A DNA stretch of 64,000 bases from DASQFQ01 sp963730115 (GTDB lineage: Bacteria > Actinomycetota > Thermoleophilia > Solirubrobacterales > Solirubrobacteraceae): NCBI GenBank assembly GCA_963730115.1, contig CAVSQM010000012.1:496001-560000 (forward strand), in the 5' to 3' direction. Positions 59,518 to 64,000 of this stretch are shown here, piece by piece. The position numbers were made by a program, and so were the translations under genes. Positions within the stretch are counted from its first letter, which is position 1. Every line of letters starts with the position of its first letter. The notes below the pieces were generated by a model. The model ran no database searches. It was not told the DNA's origin and saw only the letters and a program-made list of their open reading frames with translations.

Positions 59518-60294
59518 ATGCTGCGCGGCGTGAATCGACATCGTGCACTCATCCTCTGTACGGCCATCGTTGCCGTCCTCTGCCTCCCCGGCACCGCCTC
59601 TGCTGCGTCCTACGACTTCCCGCTGAGCGGCTACTGGCCACTCAACGAGGGCAAGGGCCAGACGGTCCGCGACTGGTCCGGGAACCGCAATCACGGCCAG
59701 CTCGGCTCGACGCCGGGTGTGGACGCCAACGACCCGTCCTGGATCAAGGGCGCGTTCTTCTGGAGCTCCGCGCTGCACTTCGACGGCGGCGACTTCGTGA
59801 CGATCCCCGACTCCGGCGACCTCGAGACGCAGCAGGTGACCGTCTCGGCCTGGTTCCGCGGCAGCGACACGCCCGGCAACTACAAGTACCTCGTCGCCAA
59901 GGGCTCCAACGACTGCGCGACCGCCTCCTACGGCCTCTACACCGGGGCGAGCGGCGGCCTCGCGTTCTACGTCGCCAACGGCGAGGCCTACGGCTTCACG
60001 GTCTCCGACAACGCCGGCCGCGGCGTGTGGGACGGCAAGTGGCACAACGCCTCGGGCACGTTCGACGGCCAGACCGTCCGCCTGTTCATCGACGGCAAGG
60101 AAGTCGGGACCGGCCAGCCGCGCACCGAGCCGATCGGCTACGGCACGCCGGCGGGCAACGCGACCATCGGCGCCTACGGCGGCACCTGCGACCTGGCGCT
60201 GATCGGCGACCTCGACGAGGTGTCGATCTGGAGGAAGGCCCTGCCCGTGGCCGACATCTGGCGGAAGGCGAGCATCTTCTTCGCTCCGCACTGA
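59518..60294 (+). CDS. Secreted LamG-type lectin/glucanase-fold protein
   Basis: A 258-residue protein with signal peptide (ALILCTAIVAVLCLPGTASAA) and one LamG-like jelly roll: GYWPLNEGKGQTVRDWSGNRNHG, ALHFDGGDFVTIPDSGDLE, VSAWFRG, FIDGKEVGTG and DLDEVSIWRKAL. Two Cys may form a disulphide. Such domains bind sugars or proteins; no catalytic residues of a glycosidase are evident. It stands alone before tRNA-Ala. Confidence 0.87.
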   Translation: MLRGVNRHRALILCTAIVAVLCLPGTASAASYDFPLSGYWPLNEGKGQTVRDWSGNRNHGQLGSTPGVDANDPSWIKGAFFWSSALHFDGGDFVTIPDSGDLETQQVTVSAWFRGSDTPGNYKYLVAKGSNDCATASYGLYTGASGGLAFYVANGEAYGFTVSDNAGRGVWDGKWHNASGTFDGQTVRLFIDGKEVGTGQPRTEPIGYGTPAGNATIGAYGGTCDLALIGDLDEVSIWRKALPVADIWRKASIFFAPH

Positions 60295-60318
60295 GCCACG
60301 ATAAACTGCGCTCGCCCA

Positions 60319-60391
60319 GGGGCTGTAGCTCAGCTGGGAGAGCGTCTGGCTGGCAGCCAGAAGGTCAGGGGTTCGAGCCCCCTCAGCTCCA
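60319..60391 (+). tRNA. tRNA-Ala (anticodon GGC)
   Basis: A 73-base cloverleaf. The acceptor stem GGGGCTG pairs with CAGCTCC (one G-U), with D arm GCTCAGCTGGGAGAGC, anticodon loop CTGGCAG giving GGC (reads GCC), and TPsiC loop GTTCGAG. The discriminator base is A; CCA is not encoded. GCC is probably the main Ala codon in such GC-rich genes. Confidence 0.96.
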
Positions 60392-60397
60392 TTGCCA

Positions 60398-60423
60398 CGA
60401 GGCCGCCCGAGAGGGCGGCCTCG
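60398..60423. terminator. Hairpin between tRNA-Ala and rsfS
   Basis: A perfect 11-base stem (60398-60408 with 60413-60423) and a GAGA loop, between the convergent tRNA and rsfS. There is no long T-run on either strand, so it is probably a bidirectional, factor-assisted terminator. Confidence 0.6.
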
Positions 60424-60428
60424 GTCGG

Positions 60429-60785
60429 TTAAGCGCCGACCGCGTGCCGCGGGGCTTCGCCCCACAGCTGCTCGAGCCGGTAGTAGTCGCGCGCGTCCGG
60501 CGTGAAGACGTGGACGATGACGTCGAGGTAGTCCATGAGGATCCAGCGCGACTCGCTGAGGCCCTCGACCCGCCTCGGCAGCAGGCCCGACTCGTGCTTC
60601 ATCCCCTGGTGGATGGAGTCGTGGATCGCCTTCGTCTGCCGCTCGGTGTTGCCGGAGCAGATGACGAAGAAGTCGGTGTAGCCGATCACGTCGTGGAGGT
60701 CGAGCACGACGACGTCGGCCGCCAGCTTGTCGGCCGCCAGCTCGGCGATGCGGTCGGCGAGCGCGCGGCTCTCCTCGACGGTCAT
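60429..60785 (-). CDS. rsfS: Ribosomal silencing factor RsfS
   Basis: A 118-residue protein of the Iojap family: VVVLDLHDVIGYTDFFVICSGNTERQ, ESRWILMDYLDVIVHVFTPDARDYY and LEQLWG. It binds L14 and blocks subunit joining in starvation. The ATG overlaps the nadD stop (ATGA), the usual nadD-rsfS order. Confidence 0.95.
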   Translation of the reverse strand: MTVEESRALADRIAELAADKLAADVVVLDLHDVIGYTDFFVICSGNTERQTKAIHDSIHQGMKHESGLLPRRVEGLSESRWILMDYLDVIVHVFTPDARDYYRLEQLWGEAPRHAVGA

Positions 60786-61399
60786 CGCGCCGCCACCTCC
60801 GCCCGGTAGAGACCGCGCGACGCGATCTCGCGCTCGACCGCGTCCGGCACCAGCCAGCGGATCGGGCGGCCGTCGGCGACGCGGCGCCGGATCAGCGAGG
60901 AGGAGATGTCGATGCGGGGCATGGCGAAGAAGCGGACGCGCTCGGGGACGCCGGGCAGGCCGTAGAGCTCGTCGAGCACGTCGTCGCGGCGCGTGGCCTC
61001 GCGCTCGGCGACCGCGAGCTCGGCGAGCTCGAGCACGGCAGCTGGGTCGCGCCATCCGGGCAGCCCGGCCGCCTGGTCGGCGCCGGCGATGAAGGTCAGG
61101 TCGTCCTCGGGTCGTGCGTCATGGAGCGCTCTCAGCGTATCGACCGTGTAGGACCGTCCCCCACGGTCGATCTCGTGCGCGGACACCTCGATCCCCGGCG
61201 CGTCGCCGACCGCGAGCCGGCACAGCTCGAGCCGCACCGCCGGCCCCGGGTCCGCCTGCATCTCCTTGTGCGGCGGCGTGTGCACCGGCAGCAGCAGCAC
61301 GCGGTCGAGCTCGAGCGCCGACAGCGCCTCTTCGGCGCACAGCAGGTGCCCGACATGGGGCGGATTGAACGTCCCGCCGAGGAGGCCGACCCGCGCCAC
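60782..61399 (-). CDS. nadD: Nicotinate-nucleotide adenylyltransferase
   Basis: A 205-residue nucleotidyltransferase: GLLGGTFNPPHVGHLLCAEEAL holds the nucleotidyltransferase HxGH-type motif, TPPHKEM follows, and ISSSLIRRRVADGRPIRWLVP is the ISSTxIR-type motif. It forms deamido-NAD. The GTG start directly follows the proA stop with no gap. Confidence 0.95.
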   Translation of the reverse strand: MARVGLLGGTFNPPHVGHLLCAEEALSALELDRVLLLPVHTPPHKEMQADPGPAVRLELCRLAVGDAPGIEVSAHEIDRGGRSYTVDTLRALHDARPEDDLTFIAGADQAAGLPGWRDPAAVLELAELAVAEREATRRDDVLDELYGLPGVPERVRFFAMPRIDISSSLIRRRVADGRPIRWLVPDAVEREIASRGLYRAEVAAR

Positions 61400-62641
61400 T
61401 CAGACTCGCGCCTGGCCGTCGCCCTCGACCAGGTACTTGAACGTGCACAGCTCGCGCAGGCCGATCGGGCCCCGCGCGTGGAGCTTCTGGGTCGAGTTGC
61501 CGATCTCGGCGCCCATCCCGAACTCGCCGCCGTCGGTGAAGCGCGTGGAGGCGTTGACGTACACGCAGGCCGCGTCGACGCCGAGCTGGAACGCCCGCGC
61601 CGCCTGGGCGCTGCCGGTCACGATCGCCTCGGAGTGGCCCGAGCCGTAGCGGTTGACGTGCTCGATCGCCTCCTCGTAGGAGTCGACGACCTTGACGGCG
61701 AGCACGAGCGCGAGGAACTCCTCGCCGAAGTCCTCCTCGGTGGCCGCCACGGCGCCGTCGAGCAGCGCGGCGGCGCGCTCCTCGGCCCGCAGCTCGACGC
61801 CGGCGTCGCGCAGTGCCGCGCCCGCCGCGGGCAGGAACGAGGACGCCGCGTCGGCGTGCACCAGCAGCGTCTCCGCCGCGTTGCACGTGCCGGGCCGCTG
61901 CGTCTTCGCGTTGATCACGATCCGCAGCGCGTCGTCAAGGTCCGCCGACGCATCCACGTAGACGTGGCAGTTGCCCGACGCCGCGTAGATCACGGGCACA
62001 CGCGCGACCTCGCTCAGCGCCTTCTTCAGCCCCTCGCCGCCGCGCGGGATGATCAGGTCGACGACGCCCTCCTGGGTCGCCAGCTCGGCGAGCTGCTCGC
62101 GGCCGCCGGTCAGCAGCGCCACCGCGCCGTCGGGGAACTCGGGGGCGACGATCGAGGCCAGCACCGCGTTCGAGTGCGCCGCCGCGGCGGAGCCGCGCAG
62201 CACCACCGCGTTGCCCGACTTCAGGCACAGCGCCGCGGCGTCGACGGTCACGTTCGGCCGCGACTCGTAGATCACGGCGACGACGCCGAGCGGCACGCGC
62301 ACCTTGCGCAGGTCGAGCCCGTTGGGCAGCCGCTGCCCGTCGATGACCTCGCCGACGGGATCCGGCAGCGCGGCGATCGCGCGCACCGCGTCGGCGATGC
62401 CGGCGATCCGCGCCGGGTCGAGCGCCAAGCGGTCCATCAGCGCGTCGGAGAGCCCGGCCTCGCGGCCTGCCTCCAGGTCACGGGCGTTGGCCTCGAGCAC
62501 CTCGGCGGCGCGCTCCTCGAGCGCGTCGGCGACCCGTAGCAATGCCACGTCCTTGTCCGCGCCGCTCATCGTCGCCAGCGCGCGCGAGGCGGCCCGGGCG
62601 GCGAGGCAGGTGTCGGTGACGGAGGGAGAGGCGACGGCCAT
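61400..62641 (-). CDS. proA: Gamma-glutamyl phosphate reductase
   Basis: A 413-residue aldehyde-dehydrogenase-fold enzyme: VPLGVVAVIYESRPNVTVDAA, LCLKSGNAVVLRGSA, DLIIPRGGEGLKKAL and the catalytic Cys in AKTQRPGTCNAAETLLVH. It is the second step of proline synthesis from glutamate. It begins 12 bases after proB. A TAGACT near its start overlaps the proB stop and may not be a real promoter. Confidence 0.96.
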   Translation of the reverse strand: MAVASPSVTDTCLAARAASRALATMSGADKDVALLRVADALEERAAEVLEANARDLEAGREAGLSDALMDRLALDPARIAGIADAVRAIAALPDPVGEVIDGQRLPNGLDLRKVRVPLGVVAVIYESRPNVTVDAAALCLKSGNAVVLRGSAAAAHSNAVLASIVAPEFPDGAVALLTGGREQLAELATQEGVVDLIIPRGGEGLKKALSEVARVPVIYAASGNCHVYVDASADLDDALRIVINAKTQRPGTCNAAETLLVHADAASSFLPAAGAALRDAGVELRAEERAAALLDGAVAATEEDFGEEFLALVLAVKVVDSYEEAIEHVNRYGSGHSEAIVTGSAQAARAFQLGVDAACVYVNASTRFTDGGEFGMGAEIGNSTQKLHARGPIGLRELCTFKYLVEGDGQARV

Positions 62642-62653
62642 CGCCTGAAAAGT

Positions 62654-63748
62654 CTAGGCGAGCACGAAGTAGTCCCGGTGGACCGCTTCCTCGGTCGCGC
62701 GCGGGAGCTCCTCGCGCACCTCCGCGGACTTGCGGCCCATCACCCGCCGCAGCTCGACCGCCGAGTAGTTGCAGATGCCCTTGCCCACCAGCGAGTCCCC
62801 CGCCCCGCGGACGTCGACCGCGTCGCCGGCGTCGAAGCGCCCGCGCACCTCGACGATCCCGACCGGCAGCAGCGACGTCCCGCCCTCGCGCAGCGCGCGC
62901 GCCGCCCCCGCGTCGATGCACAGCGTGCCCTGCGCGGGCTTCGCGTACTTCAGCCACAGCTTGAAGCTCGAGTGGCGGCTCGGCCGCGGCGCGAAGCGCG
63001 TGCCGGTCGGTTCGCCCGCCCACGCGCGCCCGATCACGCCCGGCTCCAGCCCCGACGCGATCACGGTGCTGATGCCGGCCGCGGTCGCCATGTCCGCCGC
63101 CACCACCTTCGAGCGCATGCCGCCGGAGCCGAGCGGCGACGTCGCGTGGCCGATGTCGAGCACCCCGAGCGCCTCGGGGTCCTCGACGCGGTCGACCAGC
63201 GTCGCGCCCGGGTCGATCCGCGGATCGGCGGTGTAGAGCCCGCCGGTGTCGGTCAGCAGGACGAGCAGGTCGGCGCCGGTCAGCACCGCCACCTGGGCGG
63301 CGAGGAAGTCGTTGTCGCCGAAGGAGACCTGGTCGGTCGTCGTCGTGTCGTTCTCGTTGATGACGGGGACGATCCGCCAGTCGAGCAGCTTGCGCAGCGT
63401 GCGGCGCGCGTTGACGTAGTGCGTCCGCGCGCTCATGTCGAAGAACGTCAGCAGCACCTGCGCCGAGGTCAGCCCGCGGTCGCGCAGCAGCTCGTCGTAG
63501 ACGCGGTAGAGCTTGCCCTGGCCGACCGCGCTCGCCGCCTGCAGGTCCTCGATCGCGCGCGGGCGGATCGGGAGCTCCAGGAGCCGCATGCCGCGGGCGA
63601 TGGCGCCCGAGGTGACGATCACCACGTCGACGCCCTCGCCGTGCAGCGCGGCGACCTCGTCGCACACGCGCTCGAGCACGCCGGGGCGCAGCTCGCCGGA
63701 CGCCTCGGCGACGACGGAGGATCCGAGCTTGACGACGACGGTGGGCAT
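62654..63748 (-). CDS. proB: Glutamate 5-kinase
   Basis: A 364-residue kinase: VVVKLGSSVV, VIVTSGAIARGM, INENDTTTTDQVSFGDNDFLAAQVA, and SGGMRSKVVAADMATAAGIS, then a C-terminal PUA domain (FDAGDAVDVRGAGDSLVGKGICNYS). It starts proline synthesis and is usually feedback-inhibited by proline. The ATG at 63748 is preceded by TAACCT at 10 bases. Confidence 0.96.
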   Translation of the reverse strand: MPTVVVKLGSSVVAEASGELRPGVLERVCDEVAALHGEGVDVVIVTSGAIARGMRLLELPIRPRAIEDLQAASAVGQGKLYRVYDELLRDRGLTSAQVLLTFFDMSARTHYVNARRTLRKLLDWRIVPVINENDTTTTDQVSFGDNDFLAAQVAVLTGADLLVLLTDTGGLYTADPRIDPGATLVDRVEDPEALGVLDIGHATSPLGSGGMRSKVVAADMATAAGISTVIASGLEPGVIGRAWAGEPTGTRFAPRPSRHSSFKLWLKYAKPAQGTLCIDAGAARALREGGTSLLPVGIVEVRGRFDAGDAVDVRGAGDSLVGKGICNYSAVELRRVMGRKSAEVREELPRATEEAVHRDYFVLA

Positions 63749-63758
63749 GGCCCGCCAG

Positions 63759-63764
63759 AGGTTA
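63759..63764 (-). promoter_or_regulatory. Predicted -10 box of the proB-proA operon
   Basis: TAACCT on the minus strand, 10 bases before the proB ATG. It is the same hexamer and near-identical spacing as at leuS, fitting leaderless transcription. Confidence 0.4.
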
Positions 63765-63818
63765 GGAGTTCTCAGGACCGCTACATGCGCCGGACGCCCT
63801 CGCGCTGTTGTGTCGCAC

Positions 63819-64000
63819 ATGCCGAGAACGACGCTCCTCACCCTCGCCCTGCTCGCCCTCGCCGCCGCCCCGGCGGCCGCCCACGACCGTGATCCGCGGC
63901 TCACGGACCGCGCGATCCTGCCCGCCGACGCCTCGTGGCGCGCGCCGTTCGCCGGCGTCGCCAACACCGACCCGGCGCCGCAGCCGGGCGCCCGCCAGCC
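63819..64000 (+). CDS. Secreted protein, N-terminal part (cut by window edge)
   Basis: The frame is open from the ATG at 63819 to the window end. It begins with a signal peptide (LLTLALLALAAAPAAAHD), followed by LTDRAILPADASW and ANTDPAPQPG. The visible 60 residues are too few to name the family. It is divergent from proB. Confidence 0.65.
   Translation, partial: MPRTTLLTLALLALAAAPAAAHDRDPRLTDRAILPADASWRAPFAGVANTDPAPQPGARQ

Noticed and set aside
62641..62660. Own promoter for proA (TAGACT)
   Set aside because: Its TAG is the proB stop codon and the gap is 12 bases; operon transcription explains proA.

Overview
The window is very GC-rich, gene-dense DNA. The GTG/TTG starts, 4-base ATGA/GTGA gene overlaps, TANNNT -10 boxes and gene content (Flp/Tad pilus without an outer-membrane secretin, MurJ, SpoIIE/RsbW-type switch, ACT-domain malic enzyme) point to an actinobacterium. 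My best guess is the class Thermoleophilia (Solirubrobacterales); this is an inference from style and gene order. It looks like chromosomal housekeeping DNA with several accessory islets. I see no phage, transposase, CRISPR array or rRNA.

Layout. 1-6.5 kb: end of an unknown gene; a partner-switching module (SpoIIE phosphatase, RsbW-like kinase, STAS antagonist); malic enzyme; ABC exporter; YfcH-type epimerase. 6.5-11.9 kb: complete branched-chain amino-acid ABC importer (livK-H-M-G-F) plus a coupled small membrane protein. 12-20.4 kb: hisIE-trpE-G-D-C-htrA-trpF-B-A and a 59-residue membrane protein, a full tryptophan pathway with an HtrA protease inside. 20.4-28.6 kb: DUF4157-type metalloprotease-like protein, isoprenoid enzymes (phytoene/squalene synthase and geranylgeranyl-reductase-like), ArsA-like ATPase, RTX-like repeat protein, SDR epimerase and two PH-domain membrane proteins. 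28.6-31.5 kb: era-ybeY-phoH-yqeY. 31.5-44.3 kb: Flp/Tad pilus island: Flp pilin, two-component system, tadC-B-A, TadE-like protein, a TadZ-TadE fusion, cpaB, a divergent TadG-hydrolase fusion, and uncharacterised secreted or membrane proteins. 44.3-48.2 kb: prmA-dnaJ-hrcA and two MaoC-like dehydratases. 48.2-64 kb: proline-rich protein, lepA, murJ, rpsT, holA, comEC, comEA, leuS, a LamG protein, tRNA-Ala, rsfS, nadD, proA, proB and the start of a secreted protein.

Three points stand out. First, the pilus island has a cytoplasmic ATPase joined in frame to a TadE pseudopilin through an apparent prepilin cleavage site, a TadG fused to cell-wall-hydrolase-like domains, and a 13-base motif shared by the flp upstream region and the cpaB/tadG divergent region. 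Second, a palindromic repeat family fills exactly the gaps between two pairs of convergent genes (28633-28830 and 44293-44339). Third, seven genes each need one extra base removed (two bases in tadA) to restore a full-length product. Each corrected length is an exact multiple of three, which suggests sequence errors or recent decay.

No gene-free stretch exceeds 300 bases. The longest are 28635-28831 (the foldback repeat), 31866-32014 (pilin upstream region) and 39825-39953 (cpaB/tadG divergent region).
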